From NCBI GenBank assembly GCA_964449075.1, contig CAYVBJ010000004.1, forward strand, positions 93,383-157,382: 64,000 bases of DNA, written 5' to 3'. The notes under the pieces were generated by a model. That model did not search any database. It was not told where the DNA came from and saw nothing but the letters and a program-made list of their open reading frames with translations. Both the position numbers and the translations under genes were made by a program. The stretch comes from CAYVBJ01 sp964449075. GTDB lineage: Bacteria; Bacteroidota; Rhodothermia; Balneolales; Balneolaceae. Of the stretch, positions 8,847 through 17,989 are shown piece after piece. Position 1 is the first letter of the stretch. Each line of letters opens with the position of its first letter.

Positions 8847-9314
8847 ATGGGAAAATCAGAAAAATGGGCACTTGGAATAAGCGGTTTACTGCTTTTCGTT
8901 TTTTTGGGAGCAATCGTATACGCGTCAGCCGCGCGCGGTATAGAAGTACCAACCTGTATAACGGATGTTGAACCTTTCGATACCGATACCTTGTTCCAGG
9001 TCGGTGAAAATCAGTATGAACTTCAGATGGTTGCAAGAATGTGGGCCTTCCAGCCTTCAACAATTGAGCTTCCGGTAGGAGCTGAAGTTGACTTGTATCT
9101 CACATCCCAGGATATCATTCATGGCTTTCATGTAGAAGATACCAACCTGAACCTGATGGCGGTTCCTGGTGCTATTAATTACATGAAGGTTACATTTGAT
9201 AAACCCGGCACATTCTTTTTTGCATGCCATGAATACTGTGGCGCTGCACATCATACCATGGCAGGCCGGTTTGTGATTACTGAACCCGAAACTCAAACCG
9301 GAGCCCAGCCATGA
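8847..9314 (+). CDS. cbaB: ba3-type cytochrome c oxidase subunit II (CuA)
   Basis: This 155-residue protein has one N-terminal membrane anchor (residues 8-28) and a periplasmic cupredoxin domain. The binuclear CuA site is complete: IIHGFHV supplies His92, and ACHEYCGAAHHTM supplies Cys127, Glu129, Cys131, His135 and Met138. It accepts electrons from a periplasmic donor and passes them to heme b of subunit I. The short length with one helix is typical of B-family (ba3) oxidases. Its end overlaps the subunit I start by 4 bp, so the two are translationally coupled. An azurin-like protein encoded downstream is a plausible donor. Confidence 0.93.
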   Translation: MGKSEKWALGISGLLLFVFLGAIVYASAARGIEVPTCITDVEPFDTDTLFQVGENQYELQMVARMWAFQPSTIELPVGAEVDLYLTSQDIIHGFHVEDTNLNLMAVPGAINYMKVTFDKPGTFFFACHEYCGAAHHTMAGRFVITEPETQTGAQP

Positions 9315-11011
9315 GTTCAGATACTTTCCGATTCTCAAAGTCAGAAAAGAACCTGATGGCCGTACTTGTGGTGCTGCCAATGATTATGCTCTTTGCCGGT
9401 GTATACGGCGGATTTATGCAGACCCTTTTCAGGGCAGGTATCCTTCAGAGTGATCCTTTTATGGGTCCGGATTATTACAAAGGTCTTACCCTGCACGGTG
9501 TACTGAATGCTATTGTTTTCACTACTTTTTTTGCTGTGGCTTTTGGTAATGCAATAATACCTTATGCTCTTAAAAAATCAATGAATGTAAAAATTGCCTG
9601 GATTTCAGGCATCCTGATGCTCATTGGTTCAGTTATGGCAGCAGTCACCATTCTTGCCGGTGAAGCCAGTGTGCTCTATACATTTTATCCGCCGCTAAAG
9701 GCAAGCCCGTTTTTTTACGTCGGGCTGACACTGCTTGTTGTGGGTTCATGGGTCGCTTTTTTTAACTGGGTACCTATGTACCTGGAATGGCGAAAGGAAA
9801 ATCCGGGAAAGAAAACCCCGCTGGCTGTTGTGGGTATGTTTACCACATTTATTGTATGGTTTATTGCCACACTGCCGGTCGCTTTCGAAATCCTGGTGTT
9901 ACTCCTGCCCTGGTCGCTGGGCATAACGCAAGGTGTGAATGTGATGTTGGCCCGAACACTCTTTTGGTTCTTCGGTCACCCGCTGGTCTATTTCTGGCTG
10001 TTGCCTGCCTATGTGATGTTCTACACATTTTTACCAAAACTTTCCGGCGGAAAACTCTATTCCGACATGGCCGGCCGGCTGACATTCATGCTCTTTATTA
10101 TCTTTTCCATACCCGTAGGCACACACCACCAGTATATGGATCCTGCTATCGGATCGCAGTGGAAATTTTTGCATATGATATTCACATTCGGGGTCGCTTT
10201 TCCAAGTTTAATTACTGCTTTTACAATTGCGGCTACATTAGAATATGCAGGCAAATTAAATGGCGGCAAAGGTCTGTTCGGATGGATGTTTAAACTGCCC
10301 TATTTCGACAAAGAACGATGGATGTTTTCATACCTGATAGCTGGTTTGATCATCTTCATCTTCGGCGGAATCAGCGGAATCGTAAATGCATCCTATCAAA
10401 TGAATACCGCCGTCCATAATACAGCTTGGGTACCAGGGCACTTTCATCTCACACTTGCCGGACCTGTGATCCTCGCATTTCTTGGCGGCAGTTTATACCT
10501 GGTTAAGGAGTTCATGCAGAAGGATGTAAAACTAAAAGGATTTATAACATCCGTTCCCTATATCTGGATGATTGGTGTGGCAATGTTTTCCTGGGGAATG
10601 ATGCGAGGTGGACTTTTAGGAATGCCGAGACGGACCAATATGGGTGCCACCTATGCCAACCCGGATAGCGGCCTGTATCAGCCGGACTGGATGATGTATG
10701 TGGATATAAGTGTAGTCGGAGGTGTGTTGATGACATTAGCCGTTGTAATATTTGTAGGCGCCTTTTTTATAACCGTGTTTTCAAAAAGCACAGCTGCCGA
10801 AGAAGATCCTGTTATAACCCTGCCACTGTCCGATCCTTATCATGATGAACCTGCACTTTGGCTCAGAAATTTCAAACCCTGGATTATTGTTGCAGTAATA
10901 CTGATCGTACTGGCATATACACCTGTTCTTTACGATGTATTGAGAAGTACCTACTCCAATTCACCGCCATATTCACCCGATAACCCTGTTCCGGAACGAA
11001 TAATTGAGTAG
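9311..11011 (+). CDS. cbaA: ba3-type cytochrome c oxidase subunit I
   Basis: This 566-residue, roughly 13-helix catalytic subunit of a heme-copper oxygen reductase carries all metal ligands. LTLHGVLNA gives the heme b histidine, GHPLVYFWLLPAY the CuB histidine cross-linked to tyrosine, VGTHHQY the two further CuB histidines, and PGHFHLT the heme a3 and heme b histidines. The sequence resembles the B family (ba3), high-affinity enzymes that pump protons mainly through a K-type channel. It reduces O2 to water in the inner membrane. A terminator follows, after which come SCO and azurin genes that supply copper and probably electrons. Confidence 0.95.
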   Translation: MSSDTFRFSKSEKNLMAVLVVLPMIMLFAGVYGGFMQTLFRAGILQSDPFMGPDYYKGLTLHGVLNAIVFTTFFAVAFGNAIIPYALKKSMNVKIAWISGILMLIGSVMAAVTILAGEASVLYTFYPPLKASPFFYVGLTLLVVGSWVAFFNWVPMYLEWRKENPGKKTPLAVVGMFTTFIVWFIATLPVAFEILVLLLPWSLGITQGVNVMLARTLFWFFGHPLVYFWLLPAYVMFYTFLPKLSGGKLYSDMAGRLTFMLFIIFSIPVGTHHQYMDPAIGSQWKFLHMIFTFGVAFPSLITAFTIAATLEYAGKLNGGKGLFGWMFKLPYFDKERWMFSYLIAGLIIFIFGGISGIVNASYQMNTAVHNTAWVPGHFHLTLAGPVILAFLGGSLYLVKEFMQKDVKLKGFITSVPYIWMIGVAMFSWGMMRGGLLGMPRRTNMGATYANPDSGLYQPDWMMYVDISVVGGVLMTLAVVIFVGAFFITVFSKSTAAEEDPVITLPLSDPYHDEPALWLRNFKPWIIVAVILIVLAYTPVLYDVLRSTYSNSPPYSPDNPVPERIIE

Positions 11012-11056
11012 TTTTTTTCAATATATAAGCCACACAAGGCTTAAGTAAATAATCCC

Positions 11057-11094
11057 TGAGGTCAATTAAAGAATTAGTTGACCTCACTTTTTTT
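11057..11094 (+). terminator. Terminator after oxidase operon
   Basis: TGAGGTCAA and TTGACCTCA form a perfect 9-bp stem with a 12-nt loop, followed by CTTTTTTT. It separates the oxidase genes from the SCO gene. Confidence 0.88.
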
Positions 11095-11162
11095 CATTCA
11101 TCGTATTTTTGCCGGAGGGCATATTTAAATTCTCAAAAATAAATCCAGTCAGATTAATCAGA

Positions 11163-11756
11163 ATGTACAGACAGGTTTTTTTATCAGCTTTACTTCTCAC
11201 TCTAATCTTTTCAGCATGCGACCGTTTGTCTGTGAAAGACAACATTTCGGATGAATCATTTGAACTTGTAAATCAAAATGGAGAGAATGTAACTTTTCCG
11301 GACGATTATACAGGTTCAACACTGCTGATCGGTTATGTATATACCAAATGCCCCGATATCTGCCCGGTTATCACATACAATATGCGTGATGTGTATGAGA
11401 AGCTCGGAGAGGGTGAAAATATTCAATTTGTAAGCGTCTCTTTCGACCCGACTCGCGACACTCCTCAAATTCTTTCCCAATATGCTGAAAGCTATAAAAT
11501 AGATCACAGCAACTGGCACCTTTTGACGGGTGACCGTGACACGGTAGATCAGCTTCTGGAAAGACTGGAAATTGCTGTGGTTAAAACACCCACAAGATTT
11601 ACGGATGACGGTGAAGCTGTTTACTTCCTGGATCATACAGACAGAGTGACGCTAATTGATGAAAAAGGAAATCTGAGAAGAAACTATTACGGCAGTGAGT
11701 TAAATTCGGATGAAGTTTTATCCGATATAAAAACTGTAATGAACCAGGATAATTGA
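11163..11756 (+). CDS. SCO1/SenC copper chaperone lipoprotein
   Basis: The thioredoxin-fold SCO family is recognised by the copper site YTKCPDICPV (Cys63 and Cys67) and the distant LDHTD (His158). These ligands bind copper for assembly of the CuA centre of cytochrome oxidase, in keeping with the oxidase operon just upstream. The start at ATG 11163 gives a proper lipoprotein signal (LIFSAC, Cys19); an in-frame TTG at 11109 would add 18 residues and spoil it. The mature protein should be tethered to the membrane facing the periplasm. Confidence 0.92.
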   Translation: MYRQVFLSALLLTLIFSACDRLSVKDNISDESFELVNQNGENVTFPDDYTGSTLLIGYVYTKCPDICPVITYNMRDVYEKLGEGENIQFVSVSFDPTRDTPQILSQYAESYKIDHSNWHLLTGDRDTVDQLLERLEIAVVKTPTRFTDDGEAVYFLDHTDRVTLIDEKGNLRRNYYGSELNSDEVLSDIKTVMNQDN

Positions 11757-11853
11757 AAATAAAAACCTGTATATTGAATGTTGTCTAAGCAGATAATGTT
11801 TTAAACAAACTAATGAAAACCAACAAACGAAAAACTATAGCGGATATTTACAT

Positions 11854-12426
11854 ATGAAAATTTCAAAATATTTTTCAATGATTATACTTCTTGTTGCTTT
11901 TACAGCAGCATGTGGGGGCGGAGAAACACAAGAACAGGAACAGGAGCAAACAGCACCGGCAGAAGAGACGACAGCTGATGACGGAGTAAGAACAATTGAA
12001 CTTATAGGTATTGACGACCTTCGGTTTGTTGTTGAGTCCGATGATATCGAAGGTGTACAAACCGGTGAACAGCGTGGTATGAGGTATGAAGTAGAGAGCA
12101 TAACTGCATCACCAGGTGAAGAACTCAGGATTGAATTGACGACAGTCAGCAACTTGCCACCAACAGCCATGTCTCATAATTTTGTGCTGCTAACTGCAGA
12201 TGCAGATACAGACGAATTTGCAAGGCGATCATTAATGGCAAGCGAAAATGACTACATAGAACCCGAATTAACTGACTGGATTATTGCACATACCGAGATG
12301 CTTGGAAATGGCGAAACGGATTCAATTACCTTTACTGTACCTGAAGAACCCGGAGAGTACGATTTTATTTGCAGCTTCCCCGGACATTACGCCGGTGGTA
12401 TGTACGGTACATTGATTGTTGAATAA
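11854..12426 (+). CDS. Azurin-like type 1 copper lipoprotein
   Basis: A lipoprotein signal (AFTAAC, Cys20) is followed by an acidic Gln/Glu-rich linker and a cupredoxin domain. Type 1 copper ligands are present in azurin order: His108 in MSHNFVLL, then Cys173, His178 and Met183 in FICSFPGHYAGGM. Azurins are one-electron carriers. The location downstream of a ba3 oxidase and SCO suggests a tethered electron donor to the CuA subunit, in place of or beside a cytochrome c; that role is inference. The gene has its own terminator. Confidence 0.9.
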   Translation: MKISKYFSMIILLVAFTAACGGGETQEQEQEQTAPAEETTADDGVRTIELIGIDDLRFVVESDDIEGVQTGEQRGMRYEVESITASPGEELRIELTTVSNLPPTAMSHNFVLLTADADTDEFARRSLMASENDYIEPELTDWIIAHTEMLGNGETDSITFTVPEEPGEYDFICSFPGHYAGGMYGTLIVE

Positions 12427-12457
12427 CTGTTCTCCTTTCAATCTTTTCTTTAACTTA

Positions 12458-12486
12458 AAAGCCCTGTTCGTCAGGGCTTTTTTTTA
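12458..12486 (+). terminator. Terminator after azurin-like gene
   Basis: AAAGCCCTG and CAGGGCTTT form a perfect 9-bp stem with loop TTCGT, followed by a T run. Confidence 0.92.
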
Positions 12487-12523
12487 TTCCGATCATTACA
12501 TTTTCAATTAACAGCTGCTTGCA

Positions 12524-13420
12524 ATGAAATCTTATTATGCCTTTCTATTATGTTTCCTTTTTTTTATTTCCTGCTCTTCAAAACCTGAGACAGTTGATGA
12601 GCTAAAAAAGGAAGTTGAAAAATTTATAGCCGGCGAACCGGGATACTTTGCAATTGAATTCCGATCCGTTCAGGAGCCTGATATTCAGTTTTCAATTCAT
12701 GCCGATACTCTTTTCCATGCTGCAAGCACTATGAAAACACCTGTAATGGTTGAAGTTTATAAACAAGCTATGGAAGGAAAATTTGCACTGTCAGATTCAC
12801 TTGAAATTAAAAATCTATTTACCAGTATTGTAGACGGATCTGAATTTTCGATTGATATCAGACCGGATTCAGATGACCCGATCGAAAAAATGATTGGCGA
12901 AAAGGAAACAATTTACAACCTGACGCATGCAATGATCACATATAGCAGCAATATTGCTACAAATATGATTATTGAGCTCGTGGGCGCTGAAAATACCACC
13001 GAAACTATGCGAGAGCTCGGAGCCCGTAATATTGATGTATTAAGAGGCGTCTACGACATGAAGGCATTTGACCGGGGCTTAAGTAATCGCACAACAGCCC
13101 GGGATCTGGCTGTTATCTTTGAACACCTTGCCAATGGTACGGCAGTATCACCGGATGCCGACCGGAATATGATTGAGATTCTGAAGGATCAGTTCTATCA
13201 GGATATTATACCTGCAAAGCTTCCCAATGACACAGAAGTTGCTAACAAAACCGGTTCAATCGATGGGGTTGAACACGACTCCGGGCTGGTCTTTCTTCCT
13301 GACGGCAGATCTTACCTGCTGATTTTCTTATCAAAAGATCTGGAGAACGATCTCAGGGGTCGGGAGGTCGGAGCAGAAGTATCCCGGATGGTTTACGACT
13401 ACATGACAAATGTGAAGTGA
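12524..13420 (+). CDS. Class A beta-lactamase-fold serine hydrolase lipoprotein
   Basis: The lipoprotein signal (FFISC, Cys17) precedes a 298-residue serine hydrolase of the class A beta-lactamase / penicillin-binding superfamily. The three active-site motifs are visible: STMK (Ser68-Lys71), SSN (141-143, in place of SDN) and KTG (242-244). At the omega-loop position just before RTTARDLA, where class A lactamases have the deacylating Glu166, there is no glutamate. It may therefore be a peptidase or other hydrolase, or a poor lactamase. Antibiotic resistance should not be assumed. It is monocistronic. Confidence 0.78.
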   Translation: MKSYYAFLLCFLFFISCSSKPETVDELKKEVEKFIAGEPGYFAIEFRSVQEPDIQFSIHADTLFHAASTMKTPVMVEVYKQAMEGKFALSDSLEIKNLFTSIVDGSEFSIDIRPDSDDPIEKMIGEKETIYNLTHAMITYSSNIATNMIIELVGAENTTETMRELGARNIDVLRGVYDMKAFDRGLSNRTTARDLAVIFEHLANGTAVSPDADRNMIEILKDQFYQDIIPAKLPNDTEVANKTGSIDGVEHDSGLVFLPDGRSYLLIFLSKDLENDLRGREVGAEVSRMVYDYMTNVK

Positions 13421-13499
13421 GTGAATGGAATGATGACTAATCAGGAGACTGTTATACATCTACAATTTGATATCGAATAAAAAATGGATTTTTAATAAA

Positions 13500-14117
13500 A
13501 TGAAAGACAAGTCAAAATTTCCGGTTAAGGAAGCCAATACCTCGTACGACATTCACCCGCTGATCAAAAAAAGATGGAGCCCCAGAACATTTTCTGATAA
13601 ACCGGTTGACAAAGAAATTTTACGGCAGATATTTGATGCGGCCCGCTGGGCACCATCTTCTTACAATGAACAGCCTTGGCGTTTCATCATTGCCACCAAA
13701 GAAGAACCTGAAGAGTTTGAAAAACTCAGTAAAGTGATGGTGGAATTCAACAGGAACTGGGCGTCCGGTGCACCGGTACTGATACTTACTGCCATAAAAA
13801 AAATCTTTGAGAAGAACGGTAAACCCAACCGTGTAGCGCTTCACGACCTTGGCCAGGCAGCTTCTTATCTGACATTCGAAGCCACAAGGCATAATTTATA
13901 TGTCCACCAAATGGCCGGAATTGACCTTGACAAAGCCCGCGAACTCTTTAACATACCTGAAGATTATGAACCTGCTACAATGATTGCAATCGGTTACATC
14001 GGCGAACTTGACAATCTGCCCAAAAATTTGAAAGATGCTGAAACAGGTGAACGATCCCGCCTGGATATAGATGAAATCCTGTTTCGCGGCGACTGGGAAA
14101 GTAAAAAACCACTGTAA
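13500..14117 (+). CDS. Nitroreductase family protein
   Basis: This is a 205-residue FMN-dependent nitroreductase-fold protein. The N-terminal FMN phosphate/ring-binding segment KKRWSPRTFSDKPVD is followed by AARWAPSSYNEQPWRFI, both family hallmarks, and ATMIAIGYIGE lies near the C-terminus. Members reduce nitroaromatics, quinones or other acceptors with NAD(P)H; the physiological substrate is unknown. The ATG at 13500 is preferred to an in-frame TTG at 13467 because the motif spacing then matches the family. Confidence 0.88.
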   Translation: MKDKSKFPVKEANTSYDIHPLIKKRWSPRTFSDKPVDKEILRQIFDAARWAPSSYNEQPWRFIIATKEEPEEFEKLSKVMVEFNRNWASGAPVLILTAIKKIFEKNGKPNRVALHDLGQAASYLTFEATRHNLYVHQMAGIDLDKARELFNIPEDYEPATMIAIGYIGELDNLPKNLKDAETGERSRLDIDEILFRGDWESKKPL

Positions 14118-14217
14118 AGTTCCTGCCGGAATCTGTATTCTTTACACCACATTTATAAATTCTCTTGTATATTACAGATTGATTCAAAAAATTTTAAATT
14201 TCTGAAAACCGCACAAT

Positions 14218-15192
14218 ATGCAATATCTTGAATTTGAAAAACCAATTGCTGACCTGGAGAAAAAAATTGAAGAGCTAAACGACCTTTCCATTGATGATGA
14301 AGTTATCAAACCTGAGATTGAACGTTTAAGAAAAAAAGTCAACCAGCTCAGAGAGTCCATATTCTCAAATCTTACGCGCTGGCAGCGTGTTCAGCTTGCG
14401 CGTCATCCCGACCGTCCTTACACTCTTGATTATATCGAGCGGATCACTGAAGATTTTATCGAAATTCATGGCGACCGTTATTATAGTGATGACAAAGCCA
14501 TAGTTGCCGGAACAGCTGTGATCGACGGACATTCAGTGATGATAATCGGCCATCAGAAAGGCAGGGATACAAAATCCCGCCAGTATCGTAATTTTGGAAT
14601 GGCGAATCCCGAAGGCTATAGAAAAGCGTTCAGGCTGATGAAGCTGGCTGAAAAATTTGATATGCCGGTTGTCACACTTCTGGATACACCCGGGGCTTAT
14701 CCGGGACTGGAAGCAGAAGAGAGAGGTCAGGCCGAAGCTATTGCCAAAAACTTAAAACTGATGGCAACGTTAAAAGTGCCAATTATTACAATTATCATTG
14801 GAGAAGGGGCAAGCGGCGGAGCAATTGGTATCGGTATGGGGAATGAAGTTTACATGATGGAAAATACCTGGTATTCAGTAATTGCGCCGGAATCCTGCTC
14901 TTCTATTCTCTGGAAAACCTGGGATTATAAAGAACAGGCAGCATCTGCACTTAAACTTACGGCTCCGGATCTTCTTGAAATGAAAATCATCGATGGCATT
15001 ATACCCGAACCTCTCGGTGGTGCCCATCGCGACTATAAAGCTTCGGCAGAAGCCGTGAAAATTCAGATTTTGAAAAGTCTGAAAAAACTAAAAAAGATTA
15101 AAGCCGATAAGCTGGCCGACCAGAGAATTGAGAAATATTCAGCCATGGGTGCATGGAAAACGGCAGAAAGTGCAAGTAACGCAAAGTCGTAA
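14218..15192 (+). CDS. accA: Acetyl-CoA carboxylase carboxyltransferase subunit alpha
   Basis: This 324-residue protein is AccA, which with AccD transfers the carboxyl group from biotin to acetyl-CoA to form malonyl-CoA for fatty-acid synthesis. The N-terminal coiled coil (LEFEKPIADLEKKIEEL) and the crotonase-like core motifs HQKGRDTK, NFGMANPEGYRKA, DTPGAYPGLEAEERGQ and EGASGGAIGIG are all present. accD is not in the window. It heads a tight gene string with a thioesterase 5 bp downstream. Confidence 0.97.
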   Translation: MQYLEFEKPIADLEKKIEELNDLSIDDEVIKPEIERLRKKVNQLRESIFSNLTRWQRVQLARHPDRPYTLDYIERITEDFIEIHGDRYYSDDKAIVAGTAVIDGHSVMIIGHQKGRDTKSRQYRNFGMANPEGYRKAFRLMKLAEKFDMPVVTLLDTPGAYPGLEAEERGQAEAIAKNLKLMATLKVPIITIIIGEGASGGAIGIGMGNEVYMMENTWYSVIAPESCSSILWKTWDYKEQAASALKLTAPDLLEMKIIDGIIPEPLGGAHRDYKASAEAVKIQILKSLKKLKKIKADKLADQRIEKYSAMGAWKTAESASNAKS

Positions 15193-15197
15193 GGGGA

Positions 15198-15635
15198 ATG
15201 AAATTTCCCGATAAAAAACCACTCAGCTCTTATACACATATTCTCAGAAGCAGGTATGGAGAAACAGACCAGATGGGATATGTATACTATGGCCGCTATC
15301 TTGAATATTTTGAAGTTGCGAGAACAGAGATGATCCGTGCTCTTGGCTTGCCCTATAAAAAAATGGAGAGCGAAGGCATTATGCTGCCGGTTATACATGC
15401 AGAAGTAGATTATCACTCTCCGCTCTTTTACGATGAAGAGTTACATATAGCTGTTACTGTATATGATAAACCAGTGGTTAGGCTTGATACATGGTACAAA
15501 ATTTATACAGAACGTTCTGAAATTCCGCATGCAACCGGTCGTGTAACACTCTGTTTCATGGATAGAGTAAAACGAAAACCGTGCAGAGCACCCGGGTATT
15601 TCCTGGATCGTATTGAAAAGATTTCCGGTACGTAG
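15198..15635 (+). CDS. YbgC/FadM-type acyl-CoA thioesterase (4HBT hot-dog fold)
   Basis: This 145-residue hot-dog-fold protein has the 4-hydroxybenzoyl-CoA thioesterase signature YGETDQMGYVYYGRYLEYFEVARTE, including the catalytic aspartate. It should hydrolyse acyl-CoA thioesters in the cytosol. It starts 5 bp after accA, which links it to fatty-acid metabolism; the chain-length preference cannot be predicted. Confidence 0.88.
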   Translation: MKFPDKKPLSSYTHILRSRYGETDQMGYVYYGRYLEYFEVARTEMIRALGLPYKKMESEGIMLPVIHAEVDYHSPLFYDEELHIAVTVYDKPVVRLDTWYKIYTERSEIPHATGRVTLCFMDRVKRKPCRAPGYFLDRIEKISGT

Positions 15636-15637
15636 AG

Positions 15638-16099
15638 ATGCGAAACAGAAAGTTCTACCTATTTGTTTTAGCAGGACTCCTGTTTTTGGTTCTACTGTCG
15701 ATGGGAAACGGCATCTGGGGAAAAAGCGGATATGACTACAATATGATCTACCGTACATTTGGATCTGTTTGTCATCAGATTCCCGACAGATCCTTCAAAA
15801 TTAACGATGTGCAAATGGCCGTAAATACCCGTTGTTTCGGTATATTTACCGGATTGCTGGCCGGCTGGATTCTGATTCCTTTTTTGGCTAAAATCACCAA
15901 AGAAAAAAAATGGCCTGAGATTTTACTTGGTGTTGCACTGGTTTTGCAAATATCCGATTATACAGGTAATATGTTAGATATATGGGAAAATACAAATGAA
16001 TCACGTTTCGCTTTGGGGTTTCTGCTTGGTTCGGCAGCCTCTGTTTTTTTATCTGATACCTTTTTAACTGGAAATAAAAAGAATGGAAATCATGAATGA
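15638..16099 (+). CDS. DUF2085 family membrane protein
   Basis: The protein has three to four hydrophobic segments and the DUF2085 core VCHQIPDRSF...RCFGIFTGLLAGW, with its conserved Cys-His and Arg-Cys pairs. The function of the family is not established. It begins 2 bp after the thioesterase gene and overlaps the next gene by 17 bp, so it is translated as part of this string. Confidence 0.75.
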   Translation: MRNRKFYLFVLAGLLFLVLLSMGNGIWGKSGYDYNMIYRTFGSVCHQIPDRSFKINDVQMAVNTRCFGIFTGLLAGWILIPFLAKITKEKKWPEILLGVALVLQISDYTGNMLDIWENTNESRFALGFLLGSAASVFLSDTFLTGNKKNGNHE

Positions 16100-16664
16100 T
16101 CCACAACAAAATACCGAAAACAGTTCCGACAGTTACTGGCCTTCTGTTCTTCTTGCAGGTGGCATATTTGCAATTATAAGCTTTGTTCTTGGTCTTATTT
16201 TCAGTTACTCTCAGTTCAACTCAGAGCCATCCGGCACCCTCATTTCCCCGATTATGATAGGGAATGGAGTTGTATGTCTCGCAACAGCTTTTGCAGGCAT
16301 GCTTGGGGTATGGCATTATACAAAAGAGGTAACTCAATCTTTAAAGCTGGGCAAAGGTGCTTTAATCGGGTTCTTCTCAGGCGCATTCGTTATCATTTTC
16401 AGCACACTTTTGAATGAAATCTGGACGTATATCGATCCCTCCTATACGGAAAAACTAATAGAAAGCTTTGTAGCAAACTACGAAGCTATGGATATGCCCG
16501 AAGAGACAAAAAACACAATGATTGATGCTACGGTTGAAAGTATCCGGGATCAGAATATGCTAACCACAATGCTGACAGGTATACCGCTTTACGGGCTGCT
16601 TAACCTCATAACAGGTATGATCGGTGTTAAATTATTCGCATCCAGGGAGGATGATGAATTTTAA
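16083..16664 (+). CDS. DUF4199 family membrane protein
   Basis: This 193-residue protein has four predicted transmembrane helices: two near the N-terminus, one near residues 95-115 and one at the C-terminus. A soluble loop contains MPEETKNTMIDATVESI, a pattern of the Bacteroidota family DUF4199. The role is unknown. The ATG at 16083 overlaps the upstream stop region; an ATG at 16092 is also possible. Confidence 0.75.
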   Translation: MEIMNDPQQNTENSSDSYWPSVLLAGGIFAIISFVLGLIFSYSQFNSEPSGTLISPIMIGNGVVCLATAFAGMLGVWHYTKEVTQSLKLGKGALIGFFSGAFVIIFSTLLNEIWTYIDPSYTEKLIESFVANYEAMDMPEETKNTMIDATVESIRDQNMLTTMLTGIPLYGLLNLITGMIGVKLFASREDDEF

Positions 16665-16754
16665 ATAAAACAAATTATCCATCTGCCCGTATCAATTATT
16701 GCATCTGAATATTTTTCAGAGCTGCTTTACTATTATTTATCCTGACTCTTAATA

Positions 16755-17687
16755 ATGACATATTTTAACGGAGACTCCGAACCTCATTCCGAAATACAAC
16801 CTCAAAGCTGGGTTGAACGAAACGGTTTTGCCGAATGGGCAGTTGCAGTACTTTGGCTTGTGGCAGCCTTTATCCTTTTCCAGGTACTTGCGGGAATTGT
16901 TGCAGTCGGACTCATTGCTATAACTGAAGGTCTACCCTCGGCAGCTGAAGCACAATCGGTGATGATGGAAAGACTCGATCTTGTATTTATCGGGAATTCA
17001 GCGGGCCAAATTCTGTTTCTAGGTCTTGCAACGTTATTGATCGTTAAACTTCATGTGTCGAATAATAATCGGTCAGGGTATTTAAGATTTAACCTGCAAA
17101 ACGATACTGGCCTATTTGTTACCCTCTCTGCCGTTTTGTTTATCGTAATCCAGCCTGCCATCTGGTACCTGGGTTATCTCAATTCACTGATTCCCATGCC
17201 GGACTCATTTTCCGAATTGCAGCAATCTCAATACGAAATGATTGAGAACTTTTTACGTTCAGACGGCGCGATGATGCTTGCACTTTTTCATATTGGATTG
17301 GTGCCGGCTGTTTGTGAGGAAGTGCTCTTTCGGGGTTATGTAATGCGTGCCTTTGAAAAAAGCTGGGGGATTTGGACAGCCATTATTGTTTCCGGCCTGA
17401 TGTTCGGATTATATCATATGCAGCTGGCAAACCTTCTGCCGCTTGCAACCCTCGGAATTTTACTGGCTCTGGTAACCTGGCTCAGCAACAGTATTCTGCC
17501 GGCAATTTTTGCTCATTTTGTCAATAACGGAGGTGCTGTAGTACTTGCCACATTTTTTCCCGATGTGGTGTTTGCTGATATAAGCCCGGAGACAGCTCCT
17601 CCTGTATGGATGCTTATTTTAAGCCTTTTACTCTCAGGTGGCATAATCAAATTTTTATATGATCGTTCTACATCCAAAACAAGATAA
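16755..17687 (+). CDS. CPBP family intramembrane glutamic protease
   Basis: This polytopic protein of 310 residues has the CPBP (Rce1/Abi) motifs: EEVLFRG (Glu188, Glu189, Arg193), FGLYH (His221) and FAHFVNN (His254). These residues build the intramembrane glutamic-protease site. Substrates in bacteria are mostly unknown; roles in peptide maturation, immunity or envelope stress have been reported for the family. It is followed after 2 bp by a DUF2007 gene. Confidence 0.88.
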   Translation: MTYFNGDSEPHSEIQPQSWVERNGFAEWAVAVLWLVAAFILFQVLAGIVAVGLIAITEGLPSAAEAQSVMMERLDLVFIGNSAGQILFLGLATLLIVKLHVSNNNRSGYLRFNLQNDTGLFVTLSAVLFIVIQPAIWYLGYLNSLIPMPDSFSELQQSQYEMIENFLRSDGAMMLALFHIGLVPAVCEEVLFRGYVMRAFEKSWGIWTAIIVSGLMFGLYHMQLANLLPLATLGILLALVTWLSNSILPAIFAHFVNNGGAVVLATFFPDVVFADISPETAPPVWMLILSLLLSGGIIKFLYDRSTSKTR

Positions 17688-17689
17688 CT

Positions 17690-17989
17690 ATGGGACTATT
17701 TGACGGACCAAAATCGAGCGATATTAAAAACTGGGTCTGTGTTATGGAACGCGGCACGGATTACGAAATAGAATTGGCACGCACGTTTCTCGCCAGTCTG
17801 AAAATACCATCCAATATATTATCTAAACGGGACAGGGCTTACAGTCTGAATATTGGTGAAACGTCCATGGTCTACCTCTATGTACCAAAAGAATTTGAAA
17901 AAAAAGCAAGAGAAGTGCTGTCAGATCTTGACAGGGATTTAAGTAATGAATATCCGGATGATGAAGATGTCGAAAATTCAGTGCAGTGA
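17690..17989 (+). CDS. DUF2007-type small protein
   Basis: This 99-residue soluble protein contains the ferredoxin-like-fold pattern of DUF2007 (putative signal-transducing proteins): YEIELARTFLASLKIPSNIL followed by VYLYVPKEFEKKAREVL. The C-terminus is acidic. The function is unknown. Its stop codon overlaps the GTG start of cdsA by 4 bp, indicating coupled translation. Confidence 0.65.
   Translation: MGLFDGPKSSDIKNWVCVMERGTDYEIELARTFLASLKIPSNILSKRDRAYSLNIGETSMVYLYVPKEFEKKAREVLSDLDRDLSNEYPDDEDVENSVQ

Noticed and set aside
9787..10293. 168-residue frame inside the oxidase subunit I gene
   Set aside because: It lies in another frame of a gene with all catalytic ligands, and its Cys/Arg-rich sequence has no family resemblance.
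12524..13420. Antibiotic-resistance beta-lactamase
   Set aside because: The fold and three motifs are present, but the deacylating glutamate is not seen. Only the general hydrolase call is supported.
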